From contig NZ_JADOBI010000001.1 of the NCBI RefSeq assembly GCF_015644585.1, positions 434,001 to 498,000 of the forward strand: a stretch of DNA of 64,000 nucleotides, in the 5' to 3' direction. The notes under the pieces are model-generated. The model made no database searches, had not been told where the DNA came from, and was given only the letters and a program-made list of their open reading frames with translations. Both the position numbers and the translations under genes were made by a program. This document shows positions 1-9,016 of the stretch, one piece after another; position 1 is the stretch's first letter, and each line of letters starts with the position of its first letter. This stretch comes from Rahnella laticis (GTDB lineage Bacteria; Pseudomonadota; Gammaproteobacteria; Enterobacterales; Enterobacteriaceae).

Positions 1-1317
1 AGCCTGTCCCGGCAGCTTGATTTCGCCGTGCAGCGGCTTATCAGAAACGCACAACAACGTGCCGTATGGCACACGGAAGCGGTAGCCTTGCGCGGCAATG
101 GTGGCGCTTTCCATATCAACGGCCACGGCGCGGCTGAGGTTAAACCGCAGCGCAGACGCCGCATAGCGCAGTTCCCAGTTCCGGTCGTCGGTCGTCACCA
201 CGGTGCCGGTACGCAGACGCTGTTTGACTTCTTCGCCCGGCATGCCGCTCATCATTTTTGTGGCGTCATACAGCGCGCGCTGCACTTCGGCAATGCTTGG
301 GATCGGAATGTCCGGCGGTAACACGGCGTCGAGAACATGATCGTCACGCAGATAGGCGTGCGCAAGAACGTAGTCGCCGATGGACTGCGTTTCGCGCAGC
401 CCGCCGCAGTGACCAATCATCAGCCAGACGTGCGGGCGCAGCACGGCAAGGTGGTCGCAGATGGTTTTTGCATTCGCCGGGCCAACGCCAATATTGACCA
501 GCGTAATGCCTGCACCGTCGCGGGCAATCAGGTGATAGGCGGGCATCTGGTGTTTTTTCCACGCCAGATCAGAAACGGCTTGCTCCGGGTTTTGCGTCTC
601 AGCGGTGATAAATACGCTGCCTGCGCAAGCCAGCGCTTCATACGGGCTTTCAGGGTCGGCGATTTGCGCGCACGCCCAGCTCACGAACTCATCGACATAA
701 CGGGTGTAGTTGGTGAACAACACATAAGGCTGGAAATGTTCGATCAGCGTGCCGGTGTAATGGCGCAGACGGGCCAGCGAGAAGTCGGCGCGCAGCGCAT
801 TAAAATGCGAAAGCGGGAAAGTATCGCCGGGATATTGCAGGCCGTCCGCGGTTTCATCGCCAATCTGTGAAAGCTCGGTGGTCGGGAAATGTTTTGCCAG
901 CCCGGCGCTCATTGAGCGATCCAGCATCAGATCTGAACCGTCGATCACGTAGGAATAGGGGATTTCCTGCTGTGACGGCACGACTTCAATCAGCGCGTCG
1001 TATTCTTCTTCGAGCAGGGAAAGCTGTTCCAGCAGGTAATCGCGAAACAGTTCGGGATGGGTGATGGTATTGGCATAACGCCCCGGATGTGAAAAACGGC
1101 CATAGGCGCGGGTCGGGTTTTTCGCGGGCGTGACGCCGTCCCAGCTGACGCGTAATTCCGGGTAAACAAACAGCCCGGCGGCTCTGGCCGCAACATCCGG
1201 CAGCTTACCCTGAACGATGAAATCTTTAATCGCATCCCGCAATGCGGCAACCGAGTTGTTGTACATCTCTTCGAGCTTATCAATCGCCTGTGCGGAGGTG
1301 AGGGATTTGTTATCCAT
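1..1317 (-). CDS. amn: AMP nucleosidase, 3' end cut by the window edge
   Basis: Hydrolyses AMP to adenine and ribose 5-phosphate in the cytoplasm, adjusting purine pools. The reading frame begins MDNKSLTSAQAIDKLEEMYN and runs open for 439 codons to base 1, so roughly the last 45 residues of the usual 484 are missing. It carries the Amn N-terminal domain followed by a nucleoside-phosphorylase-like domain (stretches such as GVGPANAKTICDHL and the late VDMESATIA segment). ATG at 1317 is the family start. In E. coli amn lies beside shiA and asn tRNA genes, as it does loosely here. Identity is firm; its regulation is not visible. Confidence 0.93.
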   Translation of the reverse strand, partial: MDNKSLTSAQAIDKLEEMYNNSVAALRDAIKDFIVQGKLPDVAARAAGLFVYPELRVSWDGVTPAKNPTRAYGRFSHPGRYANTITHPELFRDYLLEQLSLLEEEYDALIEVVPSQQEIPYSYVIDGSDLMLDRSMSAGLAKHFPTTELSQIGDETADGLQYPGDTFPLSHFNALRADFSLARLRHYTGTLIEHFQPYVLFTNYTRYVDEFVSWACAQIADPESPYEALACAGSVFITAETQNPEQAVSDLAWKKHQMPAYHLIARDGAGITLVNIGVGPANAKTICDHLAVLRPHVWLMIGHCGGLRETQSIGDYVLAHAYLRDDHVLDAVLPPDIPIPSIAEVQRALYDATKMMSGMPGEEVKQRLRTGTVVTTDDRNWELRYAASALRFNLSRAVAVDMESATIAAQGYRFRVPYGTLLCVSDKPLHGEIKLPGQA

Positions 1318-1371
1318 ACGTTTTTCCTTTGTGCTTCGTTCATCATCATTCTTTCTAAATATGGCTTGTCT

Positions 1372-1411
1372 GGCCGGAGCCGCCAATGTTTTATTGGAGC
1401 GCGGCGGCCGG
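1372..1411 (-). other. Hairpin in the upstream region of amn
   Basis: GGCCGG at 1372 and CGGCCGG ending at 1411 flank an inner CCAAT/ATTGG pair, giving a strong imperfect stem in the amn leader or promoter region. No T run follows on either strand, so it is not a clear terminator. Possible attenuator or protein site; function unknown. Confidence 0.4.
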
Positions 1412-1474
1412 ATGATGATTTTATGAGCGCATGAAGTGAGCATGAAAGGAAACGCCAGAATCTGAACCGGAGAA

Positions 1475-1496
1475 GCCCGCCAGTTTCCCGGCGGGC
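1475..1496 (-). terminator. Hairpin after dhaM
   Basis: GCCCGCC (1475-1481) pairs with GGCGGGC (1490-1496) across an 8-nt loop, 24 bases beyond the dhaM stop. On the minus strand only a short TTCTCC follows, so termination may be weak. Confidence 0.45.
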
Positions 1497-1519
1497 AAGA
1501 TGCGAAGTTTTGACGGTGT

Positions 1520-2959
1520 TTACCCGGCCTGCGGGCGGATCACGCGTTTTTGCGCCATGTCGAGCGTCAGCCCGTCGCCGGGAATAATATTTTTCAGTGC
1601 GTCATATTGCTGGCAGAGAAACGCGATACCGGCCTCGCGGGCAATAATCGCGCTGTGAGAAACATCGCTGCCCGCGCGCAGGCAAATGCCTTTGATCTGC
1701 TGCGCATCGAGCTGCAAAACCGTTGAGGGGAAAATGTCGTCGGCGATAAGAATCGCAGGCCAGCTGATGGCCGGTTGCGCGACGGATTTGCCCGCCAGGT
1801 GCGCCAGCGTGCGGTTTCGCAAATCTTCGATATCGATATAACGCGCCTGCAAATAGCTGTCGTTGAGCTGTCGGTATTGTTTGCTCAGGTCGGTCATGAC
1901 CGAATCCCACGCCCACGAGGCGCTGCAATATTTCTCGCTGATGATCCGGCACGCTTCTTCATACAAATCTGCATCATCGAGCAGCATGTGATGGCCGGAA
2001 AATATGGCGGCAATATCGGCGGAGTATTTTTCTTCGGCCATGACGGTGAGCGCGTTCAGGTCGTCCAGCGTCAGTTCGATGGCGCGCATTAAATTACGCT
2101 GTTCCTGCAAGACGTCCGTGCAGGGTTGCAGGCCGGGAAGCTGATGCGGTAAATCCCACAGCACGGCGCTGCCCTCCACGCGGGTCAGAAGAGGAGCAGG
2201 CGCAGGGTTTTCTGCTTTAGCGATCTCCGCGCTTTCGCCAAAATCTTCGGCCGCCAGCGCGGTAAATGCGGCCAGCGCAGCGTCTGCCTGCGGTCCGCGT
2301 GCCAGCAACTTCAGCGGGTCATTGCAGCGCACCTGCAACAGGGCAATCTGGTTGATGTTGTCGGGCGTTGCCCGTTTTCCGTTTTTCTCCAGAACCAGTT
2401 CGGCATCAAAGCCTGACAGGGCGGCAACCAGACGCGAAGCGGGGCGCACATGCAAACCGTTAGGATTTCTGATCACCACCGACGCCGACCGCACGTCTCG
2501 ATCATCGGCAAAAGAGGCCAACACCGGTGATGGCGGCGCTTGCGGCGGTAAACCCAGCTGAACGCGTTTTGCCTCCAGAGCGTTCATTGCGTCGTTAATC
2601 ACTTTGTCGATACCGGCACCGGCCGCCGCGCTGACCGTGGCGGCCAGCGTCCCTTCAACCAGCGGAGCCGCGCACAGCCGGACTTTGGCAGCAATCGCCG
2701 GATCGAGTAAATCCAGCGCGGTTTCCGCACTGAGCAGCGCGCTGCCCATGTCCATCATCACCAGCACATGATCGGTATCGGCGACGGACTCAATGGCTTC
2801 CATCACCTTGATCGGGTCCGTGCCAATCGGATTATCCACATCGTCAATGCCCGCAGCGATGGCCAGTTTGCAGCCATCGTCCGATAACATTTGCCGGGCC
2901 AGCTCTGCGACGCCATTGCCCAGCCGGGCACTATGAGAAACGATCACCAGGTTTACCAT
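1520..2959 (-). CDS. dhaM: Dihydroxyacetone kinase phosphotransfer subunit DhaM
   Basis: PTS-linked phosphoryl donor that rephosphorylates the ADP cofactor held by DhaL. Three phosphocarrier modules are visible in 479 residues: an EIIA-mannose-like domain with His9 (VSHSARLG), an HPr-like domain with His170 (NPNGLHVRPAS), and a shortened Enzyme I-like domain with His435 (GSDVSHSAI). This is the long enterobacterial three-domain form (about 472 residues in E. coli). It is the last gene of dhaKLM, 10 bases after dhaL, and a hairpin follows. Expression is expected to depend on DhaR, encoded nearby on the other strand. Confidence 0.96.
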   Translation of the reverse strand: MVNLVIVSHSARLGNGVAELARQMLSDDGCKLAIAAGIDDVDNPIGTDPIKVMEAIESVADTDHVLVMMDMGSALLSAETALDLLDPAIAAKVRLCAAPLVEGTLAATVSAAAGAGIDKVINDAMNALEAKRVQLGLPPQAPPSPVLASFADDRDVRSASVVIRNPNGLHVRPASRLVAALSGFDAELVLEKNGKRATPDNINQIALLQVRCNDPLKLLARGPQADAALAAFTALAAEDFGESAEIAKAENPAPAPLLTRVEGSAVLWDLPHQLPGLQPCTDVLQEQRNLMRAIELTLDDLNALTVMAEEKYSADIAAIFSGHHMLLDDADLYEEACRIISEKYCSASWAWDSVMTDLSKQYRQLNDSYLQARYIDIEDLRNRTLAHLAGKSVAQPAISWPAILIADDIFPSTVLQLDAQQIKGICLRAGSDVSHSAIIAREAGIAFLCQQYDALKNIIPGDGLTLDMAQKRVIRPQAG

Positions 2960-2969
2960 CGCGTTTTCC

Positions 2970-3602
2970 TTACTCTTTGGCTGCGGCTGCCAGCATCTGA
3001 ATCATGAACATCACCGAGGTTGCGCCCGGATCCTGATGGCCGATGCTGCGCTCGCCCAGATAGCTGGCGCGACCTTTGCGCGCCTGCATGGTGATGGTGG
3101 CATGCGCGGCGGCTTCGGCCCGTTCACTGGCCGCATCCAGCGCGGCGGTGACAGACAAATGCTGTTCGCCCGACTGACGCAGTGAATCGACCACCGGCAG
3201 CCAGACGTCGCACATGGTTTTATCGCCTGGCTCGGCCTTGCCGCGGCTGATCACACCTTCTGCGCCTTCGCGGATCATCTCGCACAGTTCTTCCAGCGTC
3301 AGGCTCTGGTGCGCCTGCGTTACCGTCGCGGCGCGGATAAAGAACGTCCCGAGCAGTGGGCCGCTGGCACCGCCGACGTTGGACAGCAGCGTCATGCCGG
3401 TGTTTTTGAGGATAAAACCAATGTCTTTGTCGGCAATAGACGGCAGTTTTTCCACCACCTTGCTGAACCCCCGGTGCATGTTCAGGCCGTGATCGGCATC
3501 GCCGATTTCCTTATCCAGCCCGGTCAGAAAGTCACTTTCCCGTGTGAAAATATCCCCGCAGCGGTAGAGCCAGTTGACGATTTGATTTCTGTTCAGTGAC
3601 AT
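2970..3602 (-). CDS. dhaL: Dihydroxyacetone kinase ADP-binding subunit DhaL
   Basis: Holds ADP/ATP through Mg2+ and passes the phosphoryl group from DhaM to dihydroxyacetone on DhaK. At 210 residues it is the normal DhaL size. The Mg-binding Asp cluster lies in GDADHGLNMHRGF (residues about 33-45), and the nucleotide-binding glycine stretch is NVGGASGPLLGT. The gene sits 10 bases after dhaK and 10 before dhaM, as expected for a stoichiometric operon. Confidence 0.96.
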   Translation of the reverse strand: MSLNRNQIVNWLYRCGDIFTRESDFLTGLDKEIGDADHGLNMHRGFSKVVEKLPSIADKDIGFILKNTGMTLLSNVGGASGPLLGTFFIRAATVTQAHQSLTLEELCEMIREGAEGVISRGKAEPGDKTMCDVWLPVVDSLRQSGEQHLSVTAALDAASERAEAAAHATITMQARKGRASYLGERSIGHQDPGATSVMFMIQMLAAAAKE

Positions 3603-3612
3603 GTGTTGCTCC

Positions 3613-4683
3613 TTATTTTCCCCAGTTCAGGCCGGGGGTATGAACCGGCGCATCCCATAATGCGAGCGTGTCGTTATCGACTTTCAGCAGCGTGATGGAA
3701 AATCCTGCCATATCCAGGGACGTGCAGTACGCACCAACCAGATTGCGTTCGATGGTGATACCGGTTTGCTGGCAGCGTTGCTCGAGGCGGTTATAAACGC
3801 CATAAAGTTCAGACAGCGGGGTGGCACCGAGATTATTGACCAGCGCAATCACGCGGTCTCCGTTGCCCAGCGCCTGTTTACCTTGCTGGACATCTTGCCA
3901 GCTGCCTTGTGCGGTATCCCACTGGCGCAGCGTGCGGCTGTAAGTGCCGTTTTCCAGCAGCGTGTCGAACATTTCATCCACGGTCTGATCGAGCGAACTG
4001 AAGCGGCGGCGGTCGATGCCCGGTTCACCGTGAATACCGACGCCGAATTCCATTTCGTCATCTTTGAGCGTGAAAGAGGGTTGTCCGGCAGCAGGCACGG
4101 TGCAGGCACCGAGTGCTATGCCAATGGAATGGCCGAGGTTATTGAGTTTTCGCCCCAGTTCAGCGCAGGCGTCCAGCGAATCCCCGCGTTCAGCGGCGGC
4201 ACCTACCAGTTTTTCGATAAGCACGGTATTGGCTACGCCGCGGCGTCCGGCGGTATACAGGCTGTCTTTGACCGCAACGTCATCATCCACCACCACGGTG
4301 GAGACTTTTACGCCGCTTTCATGCAGCAGTTCAGTGGCAGTTTCGAAATTAAGAATGTCGCCGGTGTAGTTTTTGATGATCAGCAGAACGCCTTCGCCGC
4401 CGTCGATGTGCATGGCGCATTCGAACATTTTGTCCGGCGTCGGCGAGGTGAAGATTTCACCGGGGCAGGCGCCAGACAACATTCCGTGGCCGATAAAACC
4501 GCAGTGCATCGGTTCGTGACCGCTGCCGCCACCGGAAAGCAGCGCCACTTTTCCAGCCACGGGCGCATCGGCGCGGGTGACATAAACAGGATCCTGATGA
4601 AGTGTCAGTTCCGGGTGGGCCTTTGCCAGCCCGCTCAATTGTTCACTCAGCACATCTTCTACACGGTTAATGAGCTTTTTCAT
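3613..4683 (-). CDS. dhaK: Dihydroxyacetone kinase substrate-binding subunit DhaK
   Basis: Binds dihydroxyacetone as a covalent hemiaminal and presents it for phosphorylation to dihydroxyacetone phosphate. The 356-residue protein has the substrate His218 in GVGIHGEPGIDRR and the binding loop SGGGSGHEP. The frame is open for 19 more codons upstream, but ATG at 4683 (MKKLINRVEDVLSEQ) matches the family start and has GGAG about 10 bases before it. First gene of dhaKLM. In E. coli DhaK and DhaL also act as co-repressor and co-activator of DhaR; the presence of dhaR suggests the same circuit. Confidence 0.97.
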   Translation of the reverse strand: MKKLINRVEDVLSEQLSGLAKAHPELTLHQDPVYVTRADAPVAGKVALLSGGGSGHEPMHCGFIGHGMLSGACPGEIFTSPTPDKMFECAMHIDGGEGVLLIIKNYTGDILNFETATELLHESGVKVSTVVVDDDVAVKDSLYTAGRRGVANTVLIEKLVGAAAERGDSLDACAELGRKLNNLGHSIGIALGACTVPAAGQPSFTLKDDEMEFGVGIHGEPGIDRRRFSSLDQTVDEMFDTLLENGTYSRTLRQWDTAQGSWQDVQQGKQALGNGDRVIALVNNLGATPLSELYGVYNRLEQRCQQTGITIERNLVGAYCTSLDMAGFSITLLKVDNDTLALWDAPVHTPGLNWGK

Positions 4684-5273
4684 TATTCGTACTCCGTCGG
4701 AGGTTGTCTGAAGCTGCCCCTTATAGGCGGTGGCAGTCATCGTGCGTAGGGTTACCGGTCATTGTCACCTGGCCGGTAGAGTGATTCTGGATGAGTTAGC
4801 GGCAAAAAGAATTTCGGAAAAATGAGTTCCAATACGGAACATGAATCAGAGGTTTTTGTTTCTAAATGGAACGTTTTGGAAAGGAAAAAACCGAAACTGG
4901 GACGCAGCGCTATTTTCTGACGGCAATTCACGGCAAAGATAGAACCACGACAGACATTTTTTTGCGTCTGCACTGCGATTTTCAGCACGACAGGCTGTTT
5001 CGCTGTTTTGCTGTGGTGAATGATTTTGAAGAAAACGGCGGACAGCGATCGCAATCCGCACTGTTTTTATGGTTTTACGTTTCATTATGAAACGCATTGT
5101 TTTTCACAAGGTTTCAAATCAGAACATAAACGCGAAAGATTTTTTTGTGCTTCGCGAGCCCTAGAGTGATTGCATCACGTCGGGACAACGTTTCGCTACG
5201 CAGGTTGTTGAAAGCAGAGCAGAACGTGAACCGGCGACATTCTGCAAACATGAACTATCTGAGGGCGAAAACA
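4684..5273. promoter_or_regulatory. Divergent control region between dhaKLM and glycerol dehydrogenase
   Basis: This 590-base region has no credible gene. It must carry both divergent promoters and probably DhaR sites. Two perfect inverted repeats are visible: GTTCC-AATAC-GGAAC at 4826-4840 and CGTTTCA-TTA-TGAAACG at 5078-5094. The region is AT-rich with several A/T tracts. Which repeat binds DhaR, if either, cannot be told from sequence. Confidence 0.55.
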
Positions 5274-6371
5274 ATGCTGAAAGTCATTCAATCTCCGGCC
5301 AAATATCTTCAGGGCGCTGACGCGTCTGCGTCATTCGGGCAATACGCTAAAAATCTGGCGGAGAGCTATTTCGTGATTGCTGACGACTTCGTGATGAAGC
5401 TCGCCGGGGACAAAGTGATTAACGGCCTGCACGATTACGGCGTCAGCAGCCACGCGGAACGCTTTAAAGGCGAATGCAGTCACGCCGAAATTAACCGCCT
5501 GATTGCCATCCTGAAACAAAAGGGATGTCAGGGCGTGGTCGGTATCGGCGGCGGCAAAACGCTGGATACGGCAAAAGCCATCGGCTATTACCAGAAATTG
5601 CCGGTGATTGTGGTGCCGACGATTGCGTCAACGGATGCGCCGACCAGCGCACTGTCCGTGATTTATACCGAAGCGGGGGAGTTTGAAGAGTATCTGGTTT
5701 ACCCGAAAAACCCGGACATGGTGGTGATGGATACCACGATTATCGCGAAAGCGCCGGTGCGTTTGCTGGTCGCCGGAATGGGCGATGCGCTGTCGACCTG
5801 GTTTGAAGCCAAAGCCTGTTACGACTCCCGCGCCACCAGCATGGCGGGCGGGCAATCTACGGTGGCGGCGCTCAGCCTGGCGCGTTTGTGCTTTGATACG
5901 CTGCTGGCGGAGGGCGAGAAAGCCCGGCTGGCCTGCGATGCCGGTGTGGTCACTGAGGCGCTGGAACGCATTGTTGAAGCCAATACCTATCTCAGCGGCA
6001 TTGGTTTTGAAAGCAGCGGGCTGGCCGCGGCGCACGCAATCCATAACGGATTCACAATTCTGGAAGAGTGCCATCATCTTTATCACGGCGAAAAAGTGGC
6101 GTTTGGCACGCTGTCACAACTGGTGCTGCAAAACAGCCCGATGGACGAAATCGAAACCGTTCTCGGTTTTTGCCACAAGGTCGGGTTACCGGTGACGCTG
6201 GGTGAAATGGGTGTGAAAGAGGGGATTGAAGCGAAGATTATGGCGGTGGCGCAGGCGACCTGTGCGGAAGGGGAAACCATTCACAACATGCCTTTCCCGG
6301 TTTCGCCGGACAGCGTTTACGCCGCCATCCTGACCGCAGATAAACTGGGACAGCAGTGGCTGGCGCGCTGA
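5274..6371 (+). CDS. gldA: Glycerol dehydrogenase (NAD+), DhaD/GldA type
   Basis: Oxidises glycerol to dihydroxyacetone with NAD+, feeding DhaKLM. This is a 365-residue iron-containing alcohol dehydrogenase family protein. The NAD-binding GIGGGKTLDTAK motif lies near residues 90-101, and metal ligands are expected at the Asp of GDALSTWFEA and the His residues of AAHAIHNG and HHLYHGEK. ATG at 5274 (MLKVIQSPAKYLQGADA) is chosen over an upstream in-frame ATG at 5145 because it matches the Klebsiella DhaD start and has GAGG about 10 bases upstream. The protein reads closer to DhaD of the Klebsiella/Citrobacter dha regulon than to E. coli GldA. Confidence 0.95.
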   Translation: MLKVIQSPAKYLQGADASASFGQYAKNLAESYFVIADDFVMKLAGDKVINGLHDYGVSSHAERFKGECSHAEINRLIAILKQKGCQGVVGIGGGKTLDTAKAIGYYQKLPVIVVPTIASTDAPTSALSVIYTEAGEFEEYLVYPKNPDMVVMDTTIIAKAPVRLLVAGMGDALSTWFEAKACYDSRATSMAGGQSTVAALSLARLCFDTLLAEGEKARLACDAGVVTEALERIVEANTYLSGIGFESSGLAAAHAIHNGFTILEECHHLYHGEKVAFGTLSQLVLQNSPMDEIETVLGFCHKVGLPVTLGEMGVKEGIEAKIMAVAQATCAEGETIHNMPFPVSPDSVYAAILTADKLGQQWLAR

Positions 6372-6418
6372 GCCGCCGCAAATAACTGATCTGACCGTTC
6401 ATCTGCGGCATAACGTTT

Positions 6419-6460
6419 CCCCTCTGACTCTGCGATAAATGCGGATCAGAGGGGTTTTTT
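6419..6460 (+). terminator. Rho-independent terminator between gldA and dhaR
   Basis: CCCCTCTGA pairs with TCAGAGGGG and is followed by TTTTTT at 6455-6460. It separates gldA from dhaR, so dhaR probably has its own promoter or depends on read-through. Confidence 0.85.
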
Positions 6461-6483
6461 ATGACACATAAACGGAAAAGGTT

Positions 6484-8412
6484 ATGACAAGCCGGGAACA
6501 GGATGTGGAAAAAGAAGAAGTCTCTTCGCTTATCGCGCGGTCATGGCAACGCTGCGACCGGTTTATGCAGCGTGAAACCTGGCAGCCGCCGCATCAGGCG
6601 CAGGGGCTGACGTTTGAATCGATTTGCCGGCGCAAAACCACGCTGCTGACCATCGGCCAGGCAGCGCTGGAAGATGCCTGGGAATACATGGACAACCGGC
6701 CCTGCGCACTGCTGATTCTCGATGAGTCGGCCTGTATTCTCTGCTGCTGCGGTGAACCGTACACGCTGGCGCAGCTGGCCGGTTTAGGTTTTCTGGCGGG
6801 TAGTTATTGTGCCGAAAGTATTATCGGAAGTTGCGCGTTATCGCTGGCGGCGCTGCTCGGGCAGCCGGTCAGAACCTGCGGCGAGCAGCATTTTAAACAG
6901 GCGCTTCACCCGTGGTCGTTCAGTACCACGCCGGTGTTTGATAACCACGGGCGGCTTTCGGGTTCGATTTCCCTTTGCTGCCTGAATGAGCAGCAGGCGT
7001 CGTCTGATTTGTCCCTGACGCTGGCGGTCGCGCGCGAAGTGGGCAATTCACTCATCACCGACAGCTTGCTGGCGGAATCCAACCGGCATCTCAATCAGAT
7101 GTACGGCCTGCTGGAAAGCATGGATGACGGCGTGATGGCGTGGAACGAGCAGGGCGTTTTGCAGTTTCTGAATGTTCAGGCCGCGACGCTTTTGCATCTG
7201 GATGCGCAGGTCAGCCAGGGGAAAAATCTCAGCGAGCTGGTGACGCTGCCCGCGTTGTTGCGCCGCGCCATCAAACACGCACGCGGGCTGAACCACACCG
7301 AAGTGACGTTTGAGAGCCAGCATCAGTTTATCGACGCCGTGATTACCCTTAAACCGATCGTTGAAGAGCAGGGCATCAGCTTTATTATGCTGCTGCATCC
7401 GGTAGAGCAGATGCGTCAGCTGATGACCAGCCAGCTCGGCAAAGTCAGCCACACGTTTGAGCAGATGTCCGCCGACGATCAGGAATCGCGCCGGTTAATT
7501 CATTTCGGGCGGCAGGCAGCGCGGGGCAGTTTTCCTGTGCTGCTATGCGGGGAAGAGGGCGTGGGCAAAGAGCTGCTCAGCCAGGCCATTCACAATGAAA
7601 GCGAATGTGCTGGCGGCCCGTATATTGCGGTGAACTGTCAGCTTTATGCCGACAGCGCGCTGGGGCAGGATTTCATGGGCAATGCGCCCACCGATGATGC
7701 TAAAGGGCGGCTCAGCCGTCTGGAACTGGCCAACGGCGGCACGTTATTTCTGGAAAAAATTGAGTATCTGGCACCGGAGTTACAGTCGGGATTGTTGCAG
7801 GTGATCAAGCAGGGCGTCCTGACGCGGCTGGACGCGCGGCGGCTGATCCCGGTGAACGTCAAAGTGATTGCCACGACGACGGTGGATCTTTCCGCGCTGG
7901 TCGAACAAAACCGCTTCAGCCGTCAGCTTTACTACGCGCTGCATTCTTTTGAGATTGTCATCCCGCCACTGCGGGCGCGGCGCAGCAGTATTCCGTCGCT
8001 GGTACATAACCGGCTGCACAGTCTGGAAAAACGCTTTACGTCTAAACTGAAAGTTGATGACGACGCGCTGGCCCAGCTGGTGGCGTATTCCTGGCCGGGC
8101 AATGATTTTGAGCTTAACAGCGTCATTGAAAATATCGCTATCAGCAGCGAAAACGGCCGTATCCGCCTGAGTCATCTGCCGGAATACTTATTTTCTGAAC
8201 GTCCGGCGGGCGAGAATCCGTCCACGCTGATGCCTGCCAGCCTCACGTTTTCTTCCATTGAGAAAGAGGCCATTATCCACGCCGCCCGCGTCACCAGTGG
8301 CCGTGTCCGGGAAATGTCTCAGCTTTTAAACATCGGACGAACCACGCTATGGCGAAAAATGAAGCAATACGAGATCGATGCCAGCCAGTTTAAACGCAGT
8401 CATTCGAACTGA
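6484..8412 (+). CDS. dhaR: Transcriptional activator DhaR of the dihydroxyacetone kinase operon
   Basis: Enhancer-binding-type regulator that activates dhaKLM in response to DhaK/DhaL state. The 642 residues show an N-terminal GAF/PAS sensory half (to about 310), a divergent AAA+ domain with a Walker A-like GEEGVGKELLSQ near 356, and a C-terminal Fis-type helix-turn-helix (REMSQLLNIGRTTLWRKMK). The sigma-54-contacting GAFTGA loop is absent; known DhaR likewise acts on the sigma-70 enzyme. The protein matches E. coli DhaR end to end. It lies downstream of gldA behind a terminator. Confidence 0.95.
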   Translation: MTSREQDVEKEEVSSLIARSWQRCDRFMQRETWQPPHQAQGLTFESICRRKTTLLTIGQAALEDAWEYMDNRPCALLILDESACILCCCGEPYTLAQLAGLGFLAGSYCAESIIGSCALSLAALLGQPVRTCGEQHFKQALHPWSFSTTPVFDNHGRLSGSISLCCLNEQQASSDLSLTLAVAREVGNSLITDSLLAESNRHLNQMYGLLESMDDGVMAWNEQGVLQFLNVQAATLLHLDAQVSQGKNLSELVTLPALLRRAIKHARGLNHTEVTFESQHQFIDAVITLKPIVEEQGISFIMLLHPVEQMRQLMTSQLGKVSHTFEQMSADDQESRRLIHFGRQAARGSFPVLLCGEEGVGKELLSQAIHNESECAGGPYIAVNCQLYADSALGQDFMGNAPTDDAKGRLSRLELANGGTLFLEKIEYLAPELQSGLLQVIKQGVLTRLDARRLIPVNVKVIATTTVDLSALVEQNRFSRQLYYALHSFEIVIPPLRARRSSIPSLVHNRLHSLEKRFTSKLKVDDDALAQLVAYSWPGNDFELNSVIENIAISSENGRIRLSHLPEYLFSERPAGENPSTLMPASLTFSSIEKEAIIHAARVTSGRVREMSQLLNIGRTTLWRKMKQYEIDASQFKRSHSN

Positions 8413-8470
8413 TTGCGGCTAAATTTGCAGGTATAATCCAGGAAATTATTCAACGGATTTAGAAACGAAG

Positions 8471-9010
8471 ATGACAAAACTCACCTTACAAGAGCAACTG
8501 CTGAAAGCGGGACTGGTAACCTCCAAGAAAATGGATAAAGTCCAGAGAACGGCCAAAAAGTCGCGCGTTCAGTCGCGTGAGGCCAGAGCGGCTGTGGAAG
8601 AAAACAAAAAAGCCCAGCTTGAGCGTGACAAGCAGCTTAACGAACAGCAAAAACAAGCGGCTTTGTCGAAAGAACATAAAGCGCAGGTGAAACAGCTGAT
8701 TGAGATGAACCGTATTGACATTTCTAAAGGCGATATCGGCTTTAACTTCACCGATAATAATCTGATTAAAAAGGTTTTTGTCGATAAGACAACGCAGGCT
8801 CAGCTGATCAGCGGCCGTCTTGCGATTGCGCGTCTGGTTACAGACAGCAACGACGAGAGTCAGTACGCGATTATCCCCGCCAGCGTCGCGGATAAAATTG
8901 CACAGCGCGACGCCAGCAGCATCGTCTTAAACAGCGCGCTGAGCCAGGAAGAGCAGGACGAAGAAGATCCGTACGCTGATTTCAAAGTGCCTGATGATCT
9001 GATGTGGTAA
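8471..9010 (+). CDS. yaiL: DUF2058 family protein YaiL
   Basis: Conserved 179-residue cytoplasmic protein of unknown biochemical role, nearly colinear with E. coli YaiL. The first half is a lysine- and glutamine-rich charged helix (residues 15-75, likely coiled coil). The second half is a compact domain ending in the conserved DPYADFKVPDDLMW. The gene is monocistronic in appearance and converges with the pseudouridine synthase gene, the two stops being 6 bases apart. Confidence 0.93.
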   Translation: MTKLTLQEQLLKAGLVTSKKMDKVQRTAKKSRVQSREARAAVEENKKAQLERDKQLNEQQKQAALSKEHKAQVKQLIEMNRIDISKGDIGFNFTDNNLIKKVFVDKTTQAQLISGRLAIARLVTDSNDESQYAIIPASVADKIAQRDASSIVLNSALSQEEQDEEDPYADFKVPDDLMW

Positions 9011-9016
9011 TCAGCT

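Noticed and set aside
3766..4749. 327-codon open frame on the plus strand opposite dhaK
   Set aside because: It lies wholly antisense to a certain dhaK, has histidine- and glutamine-rich low-complexity content typical of GC-rich antisense frames, and no ribosome site.
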